A stretch of 64,000 nucleotides of DNA from Clostridiaceae bacterium OM02-2AC (GTDB lineage Bacteria > Bacillota_I > Bacilli_A > Erysipelotrichales > Erysipelotrichaceae). This document shows positions 8,608 through 17,364 of the stretch, piece by piece. The DNA is taken from positions 15,848-79,847 of the forward strand of contig QULU01000021.1 in NCBI GenBank assembly GCA_003481775.1, in the 5' to 3' direction. How positions within the stretch are numbered: position 1 is the first letter of the stretch; every line of letters starts with the position of its first letter. Below the pieces are notes generated by a model. It worked only from the letters and a program-made list of their open reading frames with translations. It did no database searches and was not told the DNA's origin. The position numbers and the translations under genes were made by a program.

Positions 8608-8661
8608 CGTAACAATGTTTTGTTACAAGAAAATTATAGCGTAACATTGTTTTATTGTAAA
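8608..8661 (-). promoter_or_regulatory. Promoter of the half-transporter with two operator-like dyads
   Basis: TTTACA and TATAAT are separated by 17 nt (8633-8661). An exact dyad, GTAACA-N6-TGTTAC (about 8609-8626), lies at the transcription start. A related imperfect dyad (about 8640-8661) fills the promoter spacer and the -35 box. Paired dyads of this form are typical targets of TetR or MarR repressors that bind across promoters. No repressor gene is adjacent. Confidence 0.75.
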
Positions 8662-9098
8662 GCGATATTGCATCATTTTCCTTTTTTCTAATTCTTTATA
8701 GCCACAGCATAGCCACAGCAGGCAGGCATATCATAGTTTACGGAAGGTTATCGAGCAGCCCTCAATTACTACCCTGTGTATATCGATAGGAGTAACCTCA
8801 ATCCTGTATGTTTATTCATATTTATTGCAGCCTGGCATGCATCTTTATGCAATGAACAAGCGCAATTCATGGCATCAACAGGCGGCCAATCCCGATTCTC
8901 ATATCTAATTATTTCTACAGCCTCACGGTTTAAAAGGCTGCCTTCTTTGACTTCCGTCTTTCTGCGAAGGAGTGCATAGCTTTAAAATCATCAGTTACTT
9001 TTACACCTTTTATGCAATATGTAAACGTTTCCGCTCGTATTTTCAGCAAATTCATTATATAATATAAATAATAAACGAAATAGATGGGAGCTGACAAC
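8662..9098. other. Divergent intergenic gap
   Basis: This gap separates the leftward half-transporter from the rightward hydrolase. It contains an A+T-rich TATAATATAAATAATA stretch about 30 nt before the hydrolase start that could hold a -10 box, but no convincing -35. A short direct repeat CATAGCCACAG occurs near 8700-8720. I see no gene. Confidence 0.5.
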
Positions 9099-10067
9099 AT
9101 GAGCAAAAAATCAAAAATCATCACTGGGCTGGGGGCAGCATCCACACTTGCTGCCGCAACAGATTTCTTCCTATGCCGGACACTGTTCGACCAGACGCTG
9201 AACCGGAAAAAACTGAAAAAGGGAAAACAGCTGAGCCTGGCGGACGCGGATCTGAATGATGAACAGAAAACACGGCGCCACAAGGAGCTGCTGCTCTGCA
9301 AGAAATGGTTACAGAATGTTGCGGTTGATAAGGTATCTGTAGAAAGCGAAGACGGTCTGCAGCTGGTTGGCATGATTTACCCTTCCCATGACCATACATC
9401 ACATCGCTGGGCAATCGTTCTCCATGACTACGCCTGCTGCAAGGAGGATATGCGAACAGTCGCAAGAGCCTTTCATGAACAGGGCTATCATGTGCTTACC
9501 CCGGATGCACGCGCACACGGAGAGAGTGAAGGCTCTTTGATTTCACTGGGCTGGAATGAGCGTAAGGATTTGCTACGCTGGATTGATGCGGTTCTGGAAA
9601 TGGACGCTCAGGCGGAAATCGTTTTGTATGGCATCTCTATGGGGGCAGATACGATTCTATTCTGTCCGCAGGACAAACTGCCTGCCGCAGTACGCTGCAT
9701 CATAGAGGACGGTGGCTACACCTCTGTATATGATATCCTGTCCTGGCAGATGACACACTATTATAAAATGCCTCCGTTCCCGATTCTGGATTCCATGGGT
9801 GTCCTTGTAAAACAGAAGATGAAATTCGGAATCCGCAAGGCAAGCGCATTGCCGAAGATGGAGCGAGCCGTTCTTCCTACGCTGTTTCTGCATGGAGAAA
9901 AGGATGTGCATGTCCCCTGTGATATGGCATTTGCCTTATATGATGCCTGTCAGTCCGTGAAGGATCTCTACATTGTGGAAAACAGTGGACACAGAGCCAA
10001 TATGTATGAACAGCCAAAGGAATATTACCAAAGGATTTTCCGCTTCCTCGATGCGCATATGAAATAA
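9099..10067 (+). CDS. Alpha/beta hydrolase, membrane-anchored
   Basis: The 322-residue protein begins with a basic segment and one hydrophobic helix (ITGLGAASTLAAATDFFLC), then a linker and an alpha/beta hydrolase domain from about residue 75. The nucleophile elbow is GISMG, the acid is in LHGEKDVHVP, and the catalytic His is in ENSGHRANMY. This is the pattern of YqkD/YtaP-like serine esterases or acyl hydrolases. The substrate is unknown. The start is the second ATG, 8 nt after GGGAG. It is one of two plus-strand genes and ends in a bidirectional terminator shared with the MerR gene. Confidence 0.87.
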   Translation: MSKKSKIITGLGAASTLAAATDFFLCRTLFDQTLNRKKLKKGKQLSLADADLNDEQKTRRHKELLLCKKWLQNVAVDKVSVESEDGLQLVGMIYPSHDHTSHRWAIVLHDYACCKEDMRTVARAFHEQGYHVLTPDARAHGESEGSLISLGWNERKDLLRWIDAVLEMDAQAEIVLYGISMGADTILFCPQDKLPAAVRCIIEDGGYTSVYDILSWQMTHYYKMPPFPILDSMGVLVKQKMKFGIRKASALPKMERAVLPTLFLHGEKDVHVPCDMAFALYDACQSVKDLYIVENSGHRANMYEQPKEYYQRIFRFLDAHMK

Positions 10068-10101
10068 GCGTTACACGAATATCCTTTCCCAACGCATACT
10101 G

Positions 10102-10139
10102 AAAAACAATCCTGCATAACTCTAACACAGGATTGTTTT
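10102..10139. terminator. Bidirectional terminator between convergent genes
   Basis: AAAACAATCCTG and CAGGATTGTTTTC form a 12-bp stem flanked by A- and T-rich ends, so it can stop transcription from the hydrolase on the plus strand and from the MerR gene on the minus strand. Confidence 0.85.
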
Positions 10140-10155
10140 CTTTTGCTTTCTTTTG

Positions 10156-10977
10156 TTATTTACGAATCGGGAAGCAGATTTCCGTCACAAAATCCTTTGG
10201 ATTGTCACACTGTCCCCATCCCTTGTGATACATACAGAAATTCGCTCCGTCCAGCTCATAGCCGTTTTCTTCAATCCACAGCGTAATCGCCATGCAGACC
10301 TCACTGATCTGGCTGTAATCACCGGTGAAGGTAACACTTGCCACAGTTTCATCCTTCAGCTGTCGAAACCGGATATCCTCCACATCCTCATAGCTGCCGA
10401 TCACCTCAGTGGCGATTTCCACATCAACATCCTTTTCTGCGAATCCCTCATCATAGAAATATGCCCGCGCATGCTGCGGCTGTGCAAAGGTGATGTCCCG
10501 ATGCTTTTCCGCAAGGATGCTGTACATTCTCTTCCACACCAGATCCTCACGTTCATATGTGGGAATCACGGTGCGCAGGGTTGCGGCATACATTCCTTTT
10601 ATCTGTTTCACTTCTACTGTATAGTTCATAAACGTATTCTCCTTATCGAGCAGCATTTGGGCCTGCTCCAGTCGAATCAGTGTATTTAAAATTCTCTGCT
10701 GCTCCTCTTTCAGCTCCTTCATGCGTATCTGAAAATAACGCTGAATCTCCTGTGGACTGTCGTACTGCCGCATGATTTCCTCCATCATGGCCACACTGAA
10801 GCCGGCTTCCTTCAGAAACCGTATTTTGGCAGCCTCAAAAATCTGTTCATGCGCATAAAAGCGATATCCGCTTTCCTCATCCACCTGGCGGGGCTTCAAC
10901 AGATTATGCTTTTCATAATAACGCAGCATTCGGATGCTGATTCTGGACAGCTTTGAAAAATCACCGATTTTTAACAT
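10156..10977 (-). CDS. MerR-family regulator with GyrI-like effector domain
   Basis: The N-terminus (residues 1-70) is a MerR winged helix: MLKIGDFSKLSRISIRMLRYYEK, then GYRFYAHEQIFEAAKIRFLKEAGFS. A dimerising coiled coil follows (about 75-115). The C-terminal 150 residues resemble the GyrI/BmrR small-molecule-binding fold. Members of this class activate genes for multidrug efflux or stress on binding aromatic or cationic ligands. The gene has a MerR-type promoter of its own (11010-11040) and no linked pump, so its other targets are unknown. Confidence 0.9.
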   Translation of the reverse strand: MLKIGDFSKLSRISIRMLRYYEKHNLLKPRQVDEESGYRFYAHEQIFEAAKIRFLKEAGFSVAMMEEIMRQYDSPQEIQRYFQIRMKELKEEQQRILNTLIRLEQAQMLLDKENTFMNYTVEVKQIKGMYAATLRTVIPTYEREDLVWKRMYSILAEKHRDITFAQPQHARAYFYDEGFAEKDVDVEIATEVIGSYEDVEDIRFRQLKDETVASVTFTGDYSQISEVCMAITLWIEENGYELDGANFCMYHKGWGQCDNPKDFVTEICFPIRK

Positions 10978-11009
10978 GCAAGGTACCTCGCTTTCCTGAG
11001 CTCATACGA

Positions 11010-11040
11010 AGTATACGCTATGACACAATGTCAGAGTCAA
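11010..11040 (-). promoter_or_regulatory. MerR-type promoter with 19-nt spacer and dyad
   Basis: TTGACT and TATACT are separated by 19 nt rather than 17. The spacer contains the perfect dyad TGACA-TTG-TGTCA. An overlong spacer with a central dyad is the hallmark of promoters twisted by MerR proteins, so the downstream MerR gene is probably autoregulated. Confidence 0.88.
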
Positions 11041-11047
11041 CCCGTTT

Positions 11048-11779
11048 TTAAAAATATTGGACCGTTCGTGTATCCAGACAGATAACGCCCAGTCTGCTGT
11101 GAATATCATTCGCCGCACAGCCGCAGTCGATATCCACAACCCGCGCAGTTTTCAGATTCCCTGTATCCGTCCAGACAGCATAGGGGCGCTCCTGCTGGAA
11201 AAACAGTGTCGGTGTATGTCCGACAATCACTGTACGATCATCAAACGGACGCATATGCACATCCATACGATCCCATACAAACTGTTCAATCGCTGCTTCT
11301 TTTCCTTCCATATCCTGCTGTGTAACGACACCGTGTAAAAACTGCGGCTGCGCACTGCCGTGTACTAGGTAAAATACTTCATTATTCACCCTGAGATCAC
11401 AGACAGCAAGTGGCAGCTGATCCAGATAGTCCAGAAGCTCACGCTGCTGTACTTCATGCAAACGTTCAAAGGCATCCATGGTTGTTCTACAGTGATTGCG
11501 TTTCCAGCGATCGATGACCACCCATGCCTCATGCATATCGGTTATCACATGATGGATTGCCTCATAATACTGCTTCATCATATACTCATGATTTCCCAGC
11601 AGCATCACTACATGTTCACGCGTCATCACATCGCGAAGAATGGCAATTCCATCCGGTCCGCGATCGATCACATCCCCCAGTATATACAGAGTATCCTCCT
11701 CTTTTAATGCAAGAGCCTCCAGCATGGCATCATAGCGGCACTTCAAACCATGTACATCACTCATGACATAGGTACTCAT
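11048..11779 (-). CDS. Metallophosphoesterase (PP1/PP2A-like serine/threonine phosphatase)
   Basis: The 243-residue protein has the calcineurin-type metal motifs in order: SDVHG (about residue 8), LGDVIDRGPD (about 34), LLGNHEYM (about 60) and VGHTP (about 188). The arrangement matches bacterial protein phosphatases of the PrpA/PrpE type and symmetrical diadenosine tetraphosphatases, so the substrate may be phosphoprotein or a dinucleotide. The start is the ATG 7 nt after AAGGAGG. It is transcribed leftward toward the MerR gene but the MerR promoter lies between them. Confidence 0.88.
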   Translation of the reverse strand: MSTYVMSDVHGLKCRYDAMLEALALKEEDTLYILGDVIDRGPDGIAILRDVMTREHVVMLLGNHEYMMKQYYEAIHHVITDMHEAWVVIDRWKRNHCRTTMDAFERLHEVQQRELLDYLDQLPLAVCDLRVNNEVFYLVHGSAQPQFLHGVVTQQDMEGKEAAIEQFVWDRMDVHMRPFDDRTVIVGHTPTLFFQQERPYAVWTDTGNLKTARVVDIDCGCAANDIHSRLGVICLDTRTVQYF

Positions 11780-11842
11780 AAACATCCCTCCTTACGTTAA
11801 CCGGCAGTTAAAATATTCAACAAAATGTTAACCAGTCCTCCA

Positions 11843-11871
11843 TTGCAGGAAGCCCTGTCCTGCCGTATACT
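11843..11871 (+). promoter_or_regulatory. Promoter of the XRE regulator gene
   Basis: TTGCAG and TATACT are separated by 17 nt, about 40 nt before the start codon. Confidence 0.75.
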
Positions 11872-11909
11872 ATAAATACAGGTATTTGTAGAAAGTAAAG
11901 GTAATACGT

Positions 11910-12980
11910 ATGGATATTGGAAAAAACATTGTTCGTCTTCGGAATGAAAAGGGCTATACTCAGGAAGCACTGGCATCGCTGCTTCACGTCAGCTGTGCGG
12001 CTGTCAGCAAATGGGAGCATGGAAGCAGCTGTCCGGATATATCTACACTTCCCATTTTAGCACGAATCTTTGACATCAGTATTGATGAGCTGTTGAATTT
12101 TGAAAAAAATCTGAGCAAAGAGCAGGTAAAAGAGCTGTGTGAGGAAATGCTGCAGCAGTTTCAACAGGCACCGTTTGCAGAGGCTATGGCTTTTGTCAGG
12201 AGACTTTTGCGGCAGTATCCCAACAGTGAAGACCTGAAGCTGTCAACAGCACGCTTATATATGCAAGTGCTTTTACTGGTACAGGAGGAGGAACAGGCGA
12301 ATGAATTTCTGGCACTGGCAAAAGAGCTTGCCAAGGAGATGATGCTTTCCGGCAATCTGGAGAATAAGCAGCTTGCCGGTATTCTCACTGTTAATTTTAT
12401 GGCGATGGAACAGCATTATGAAGAAGGGCTGCGTATCCTTCAGGAGCTTCCAAAGCTTGCGGATACCGCTTCTCTGGAATGCTCACTCGCCATGCAGATC
12501 AAGGATGAGGAGGATGCAACGCATATGCTGCAGGCACATCTGTTCTCCCATTATAATCAGCTTGGTATGATACTGCTGAATATGTGTAATCTGGCGAATC
12601 GTCATCATCACAAGGAACAGCTGAAGGACTGTCTGCAGCTGATTGAAGCATTAAACCGCTCATTCCGCTTCCCCTTATCCATTACCTCACAGCTGTATAT
12701 GTATACCGCAGAGCTTCAGGATGAGGAGCGTACGCTGCAATATATAAAGGAATATATTACACAGTTAAAGGCGATGGATCAGCAGCAGGAGCTGCGTCAG
12801 ACCTTACTGCAAAGCAATCCATGGTTTGACCATGTACAGCTCAGCAGCACAGCGGTGCCGAAGGGTATCCTGCAGGGGCATATGAAAGAGATGTTAGAAG
12901 AAATGATGCAGTATAAAACACTCCAGTTTGATAGTGTGCAGCAGCTGTTGAAAAATGAGCTGCGCAGCCTGTCTGATTGA
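11910..12980 (+). CDS. XRE-family regulator with helical repeat C-terminus
   Basis: Residues 1-65 form a Cro/C1-type helix-turn-helix: IGKNIVRLRNEKGYTQEALA, then VSCAAVSKWEHGSSCPDIST and LARIFDISIDELL. The remaining 290 residues are helical and TPR-like, with pairs of antiparallel helices from about 85 onward. This layout is common in Firmicutes regulators that sense peptides or partner proteins through the repeat domain. There is no linked small peptide gene that I can see. AAAGG lies 7-8 nt before the ATG. Target genes are not evident from the context. Confidence 0.88.
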   Translation: MDIGKNIVRLRNEKGYTQEALASLLHVSCAAVSKWEHGSSCPDISTLPILARIFDISIDELLNFEKNLSKEQVKELCEEMLQQFQQAPFAEAMAFVRRLLRQYPNSEDLKLSTARLYMQVLLLVQEEEQANEFLALAKELAKEMMLSGNLENKQLAGILTVNFMAMEQHYEEGLRILQELPKLADTASLECSLAMQIKDEEDATHMLQAHLFSHYNQLGMILLNMCNLANRHHHKEQLKDCLQLIEALNRSFRFPLSITSQLYMYTAELQDEERTLQYIKEYITQLKAMDQQQELRQTLLQSNPWFDHVQLSSTAVPKGILQGHMKEMLEEMMQYKTLQFDSVQQLLKNELRSLSD

Positions 12981-13373
12981 AAGGGATAACCAGCATGTAT
13001 AGCAGCTGCGAGGAACCCATACACAGCATGATTTCCATGGCTTCTTCATAAAAGCGTAACAAAGGAAGCCTTTCTCTGCCTCTCTAGCCTACAGAAAGCA
13101 TGTGTTACTAATCGTTATTGTATTGCTATCGTATAACCAGCATGGTGAATATTCGCTGATAAAGTGTCCAGCACAATGGGAATCTAATTTTGATATCGAT
13201 GCTATCCCCTTATGACCATCTGTTTTCATAATGTTTTTAAGCAACGAATTACCAACCCCATGATAATTTAAAGCACCCTTTCCTTCTCACGATAATTTTG
13301 ATATCCACGAATTTTCCTATGATAATAAGTTGCTTTTTTCTTTTGTTCTTTCTTCAGAAGGTCTTTCTAGTAA
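12981..13373. other. Gap after the XRE gene
   Basis: I see no gene here. The sequence is A+T-rich, and GATAATTTTGATATC-like or GATAAT words recur near 13190, 13263 and 13290. No clear terminator follows the XRE gene. Confidence 0.4.
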
Positions 13374-13397
13374 ACAAAAAAGACACGCGATGTGTCT
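13374..13397 (-). terminator. Terminator of the suppressor-of-fused-like gene
   Basis: AGACAC and GTGTCT form the stem around ATCGC, followed on the minus strand by TTTTTTGTTT. It lies about 110 nt after the gene stop. Confidence 0.8.
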
Positions 13398-13441
13398 CTT
13401 GTTTCTATGAACGGTAGCTGTTGCTTCAGCACTTACACGTA

Positions 13442-13470
13442 GGAACAGAAAGAAACATCCTTTCTGTTCC
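13442..13470. repeat. Perfect 11-bp inverted repeat between gene stop and terminator
   Basis: GGAACAGAAAG and CTTTCTGTTCC form a long perfect stem with a 7-nt loop, without a T-run on either side. A second hairpin, GCTATG/CATAGC, follows at about 13480-13497. They lie in the 3' UTR of the gene ending at 13506 and may protect its mRNA. Confidence 0.55.
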
Positions 13471-13505
13471 ATCACTGCGTGCTATGATTCGCATAGCTTA
13501 TGATT

Positions 13506-14555
13506 CTATAATAATTCTGTATGCAGACTCAGCTGTTCCAGCAGCTGCGTTTTCTTTTCTTCATCCCGCAGCTGCGTAAAAATATCATCCTCCACACTGC
13601 GAATCCAGTACAGCCGTACACCATCCTGTTTCAAATGCAGCGGGAGAGGATTCACACTTTTATCATCGTCAATCAAAACACAACCGGAATTCTCTTTCAC
13701 ACGAATATCCAGCGTATGTCCATGTCCGACACAGTCAATCGCATGCCATGGCAGTGAGCACAGCCCGGCAATGGATGTGAACAGCTCCAGCTCCTCTTCC
13801 TTACGCAGGGAATCGCTTGGATATTTCATTGCAAATTCACAGCGGGCATACTCCTCGTATTCCGCATAATAGCGGTCTGCATTCGGCATGGAAAACATCC
13901 CGGTGCCAATGGTGAACACATAGGTTTCTCCATCTTTTTCAAAGGTCAGCAGCAGTCTGCTTGGAAAGCGGTCCTTGTTTAAGTCATAGCAGTTTGTTGC
14001 TGCTCCAAATATATCACTGAGTGAAGAAAAATACGGGGTATTGTAATTCTTCCACACCTCATTAAATTCCTGCTTCCAGAAATCCTTTCCCTCCAGGATT
14101 CGTTCTACCATAGGACTGGCATCCTTCAGCCTCCAGGACACCATATTGTTTTCTTTCGCATACAGGGCATAGCCGGGGAAGTTATGTCCATCTGCCCAGG
14201 AGGGTATCACACAGACAACCTCACCGTTATACAACAAACCGGCGATATGGCCTTCCTTGCTCCAGACGATTTCCAGTGCTTCCTCATTCCAGGGATCTGT
14301 AGACATAGCTTCATCCACAAACATGCTCGGTAATACCGGTTGATGATCCTGCTCGATTTTCTCCTTCTGAAAGGATTTTGGTGCCGCAACCAGATTCTTC
14401 ACCCAGCAAGCAGAGCGGGCAATCAGCCGTTCATTTTCAAAATCCAGATCATACATATAAAAATAAATGCTTTCGCCATCACTAATAACATCGGCCGCAA
14501 TCGGACACAGCGGTGATTCCGAAAACTTCAGACTCATTTCCTTGATTTCTTCCAT
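13506..14555 (-). CDS. Suppressor-of-fused (SUFU)-like domain protein
   Basis: The 349-residue soluble protein ends with a domain resembling bacterial SUFU: the segment LCSLPWHAIDCVGHGHTLDI near residue 270 and the region with PSRLLLTFEKDG near 200. The N-terminal half has cysteines and aromatic-rich strands that I cannot assign. SUFU-like domains in bacteria are often found in immunity proteins of polymorphic toxin systems, but no toxin gene is adjacent. It has a good ribosome site (AAGGAG, 6-7 nt) and its own terminator. The function is inferred only at family level. Confidence 0.65.
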   Translation of the reverse strand: MEEIKEMSLKFSESPLCPIAADVISDGESIYFYMYDLDFENERLIARSACWVKNLVAAPKSFQKEKIEQDHQPVLPSMFVDEAMSTDPWNEEALEIVWSKEGHIAGLLYNGEVVCVIPSWADGHNFPGYALYAKENNMVSWRLKDASPMVERILEGKDFWKQEFNEVWKNYNTPYFSSLSDIFGAATNCYDLNKDRFPSRLLLTFEKDGETYVFTIGTGMFSMPNADRYYAEYEEYARCEFAMKYPSDSLRKEEELELFTSIAGLCSLPWHAIDCVGHGHTLDIRVKENSGCVLIDDDKSVNPLPLHLKQDGVRLYWIRSVEDDIFTQLRDEEKKTQLLEQLSLHTELL

Positions 14556-14715
14556 TACAGTCTCCTTTTTTCTTATGTGTTTATTATACAGGAAAATCGA
14601 GAAAATAGCACTTTACAAAAGCTATTTCACAGCTGACTTTTTCAGATAATACAAACATGAAGCAGAAAATTCTATGAGGATAAAACAATCAGGAATTGCT
14701 AAATCATCTCTTGTA

Positions 14716-15490
14716 TTTAACCTTCTATTTATTGCATATACCTCATAAAAAATATCGAAACTTTGAATATTTCATAATCAACTTAATGAGTTAGCATCAA
14801 TGCTAACTGTATAGATAAATATATATGTAACTATTTATAGTTACATAATTATCATCTATATTTAACCTTTTATTTATTGCATATTCCTTATAAAAATATT
14901 ATCAAGCTTTGAATATTTCATAATCAATTTAATGAATTAGCATCAATGCTAACTGTATAGATATGAATTAGAACAATCTATGTTCGGCTCAATTATCACC
15001 TTTATTTAGCCTTTTATTTATTGCATATTCCTTATAAAATTATTATCAAGCTTTGAATATTTCATAATCAATTTAATGAGTTAGCATCAATGCTAACTGT
15101 ATAGATATGAATTAGAACAATCTATGTTCGGCTCAATTATCACCTTATTTAGCCTTTTATTTATTGCATATTCCTTATAAAATTATTATCAAGCTTTGAA
15201 TATTTCATAATCAATTTAATGAGTTAGCATCAATGCTAACTGTATAGATATGAATTAGAACAATCTATGTTCACTCAATTATCACCTTTATTTAGCCTTT
15301 TATTTATTACATATTCCTTATAAAATTATTATCAAGCTTTGAACATTTCATAATCAATTTAATGAGTTAGCATCAATGCTAACGGTATAGATAAAAAAGT
15401 ACAACTATATATAGTTAATAAATTATCATCTATATTTAACCTTTTATTAATTGCATATTCCTTGTAAATATTATTAAAACTTAATCAACT
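14716..15490. repeat. A+T-rich tandem array of 143-146 bp units with a central dyad
   Basis: About five direct repeats follow each other. TTGCAT anchors occur at 14732, 14877, 15021, 15164 and 15451, with a variant TTACAT at 15307. Each full unit contains the dyad GTTAGCAT-CA-ATGCTAAC, at 14790, 14936 (one mismatch), 15080, 15223 and 15366. Units 2-4 share one variable module (with AATCTATGTTC), whereas units 1 and 5 carry another with GTAACTA/TAGTTAC-like dyads. No reading frame runs through it. It lies between the SUFU-like gene and the MATE gene. The role is unknown; protein-binding or replication/segregation sites are possible. Confidence 0.93.
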
Positions 15491-15622
15491 TGATAAATAC
15501 GTATATAGATACAAATTAGAATATTTCTTCAATTTATATAGCAGCTACAGAGAAAATGAAAATATAGGACCTGTTACATGAGCTCCATATTCTAATAGTT
15601 CATAGGTAAATCACATATTTAT

Positions 15623-15725
15623 GGATTAGCTGTGAATAGTAATCATAAAATTACAAAAACAGAATTTCACCTAGTTGCTAACGATAAAAATCTGAGAATT
15701 CTAAATTGTATGGAACAGCTAATCC
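15623..15725. repeat. 103-bp element with 11-bp inverted ends
   Basis: GGATTAGCTGT at 15623-15633 is exactly inverted at 15715-15725. The interior has no gene. A further inverted pair AGAAACCG/CGGTTTCT with an inner AAGATTT/AAATCTT dyad follows at 15741-15791. The ends look like a miniature inverted-repeat element, but no target duplication is apparent. The rest of the gap from 15491 to 15990 shows nothing else I can name. Confidence 0.5.
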
Positions 15726-15990
15726 GAACTTGAATTTGGAAGAAACCGCTCAGTAATCACAAAAGATTTAAAATCTTGATATCCGGTTTCTGCCTACATC
15801 AAAACATATACGAAAAGATAAATCAAAATACATGTAATATTTTAATGTCTTGAATTCTCTTGTTTTTTACTTCTCACCTATTTCAGCAGTACTGTTTTTA
15901 AATAAAGAATGTTATTATCGAAAACCGGAACTTGTGTATTCGCGATATGTATACCTCCATAGAAACCTGTGATTCAGCTTGTTTCCTTAA

Positions 15991-17334
15991 TCAAAGCAGC
16001 AGTGCCTGCTTCCATTTCCCGCGCCGATAATAGATGATTCCTGCAATCACAGAAACAAGTGTAGCGGCAGGTATGGCAAGACCTATCCCGGTAAGGTCAT
16101 GATTCCCGTATTGTGACAGGATAAATACCAGAGGGATACGGATGCACACGGATGCCGCTATGCCGTTGATCATGGCAAACAGTGTTCGGCCGCAGCCATT
16201 GAAGAAGCCGTTCATTGTGAATCCAAAGGCAACCAGTAGAAAATCATATCGGAAATAGTGTAGATATTGTTCTCCTGCAGTGATAACTGCCCCCTCCGCC
16301 TTAAAGATGCGAAGAATACTTTCAGAAGATATACCTGCCCAGACAAAGAATATCATGGAGGCGGTGAATGCAAATAAAACACTGATCCACAACGCTTTTC
16401 CAGCGCGTTTCCAATTTCCGGCACCGATATTTTGTGCAGCTATGGTGCTGATGGCAGATGCGATTGCCGTTGATGGCAGCATGGCAAAGCCTTCAAACTT
16501 GTTACAGATACCGGCAGCAGCACTAGCAGCGACGCCAAAGCCGTTGATAATAGCAGCTATGCATAAGAAGGAGACTGCCGATATGACCTCCTGTAAAGAA
16601 ATGGGAAGACCGATTTTCAACAGCAGAAGTGCCTTATCCCTTTGCATATAAAAGCTGGATAAATGAAAATCAAAGCTGAATTTTTGTTTACGCAGAAAGA
16701 TTATGGACAGCAGAAGAGATATCCCCTGAGAAAATGTTGTCGCAATGGCAGCACCTGCAGCCCCCATATGAAAGCCGGCAACCAGCAGAAAATCAAGCAC
16801 GATATTAAACAAACAGGCAATGGTAATAAAATACAAAGGACTTTTGGAATCTCCAAGACCTCTGAGAACTGCACTGACAGCATTATAGCCAAAGCTGAAA
16901 ATTATCCCCATACTGCATATATATACATAGCTGCAGGCATCTCTATAGGCTTCCTGCGGTGTTCGGATGAGGGATAGCAGCTGCGGTGTAAGCATTAGCA
17001 TTACAACTGTCAACAGGATTCCCAGCAATAGAAAAAGCGTAAAGGTTGTGGCAATGGAAGATTTAATATCCTTGTCTTTGCCATTTCCTGCATATTGTGC
17101 AATCAATACGGTGCTTCCCATCGTCAGACCGGTAATCAAAGAAAGCAGCAGCTGGGTAATCTGAGAACCCAGTGACACCGCAGATATCTGTGCCTCGCTA
17201 TTGTACCATCCTACCACCAGCAAATCGACGGTGCCATACAGTACCTGTATGAGGTTTGCTGCCAGAAAGGGCAGCGCAAACCACAGCAGGGCAGAGTATA
17301 AATTGCCATGCAGTAAATCTATTTTCTTTTGCAT
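15991..17334 (-). CDS. MATE family efflux transporter
   Basis: The 447-residue protein has about twelve hydrophobic helices in two related halves. It starts with the MATE pattern LPFLAANLIQVLYGTVDLLVVG; the second half contains GLPISLQEVISAVSFLC and the equivalent inter-half motif. MATE proteins export cationic drugs or metabolites by H+ or Na+ exchange. It is the third gene of an operon with an HPr-like gene and a HAD phosphatase (gap 30 nt). The ribosome site is AGGAGG. The substrate is unknown. Confidence 0.93.
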   Translation of the reverse strand: MQKKIDLLHGNLYSALLWFALPFLAANLIQVLYGTVDLLVVGWYNSEAQISAVSLGSQITQLLLSLITGLTMGSTVLIAQYAGNGKDKDIKSSIATTFTLFLLLGILLTVVMLMLTPQLLSLIRTPQEAYRDACSYVYICSMGIIFSFGYNAVSAVLRGLGDSKSPLYFITIACLFNIVLDFLLVAGFHMGAAGAAIATTFSQGISLLLSIIFLRKQKFSFDFHLSSFYMQRDKALLLLKIGLPISLQEVISAVSFLCIAAIINGFGVAASAAAGICNKFEGFAMLPSTAIASAISTIAAQNIGAGNWKRAGKALWISVLFAFTASMIFFVWAGISSESILRIFKAEGAVITAGEQYLHYFRYDFLLVAFGFTMNGFFNGCGRTLFAMINGIAASVCIRIPLVFILSQYGNHDLTGIGLAIPAATLVSVIAGIIYYRRGKWKQALLL

Positions 17335-17364
17335 AGATTCCCCTCCTGATCTGTATTCATATAC

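Noticed and set aside
8514..8615. N-terminal extension of the half-transporter from a TTG
   Set aside because: The TTG lies in the operator dyad near the predicted transcription start, with no room for a ribosome site.
8776..8979. Plus-strand 67-codon ORF
   Set aside because: No ribosome site, unusual composition and no family; it lies in a divergent promoter region.
14716..15490. CRISPR array
   Set aside because: Repeats are 143-146 bp long, not 24-40 bp repeats with unique spacers. The units differ by drift and there are no cas genes.
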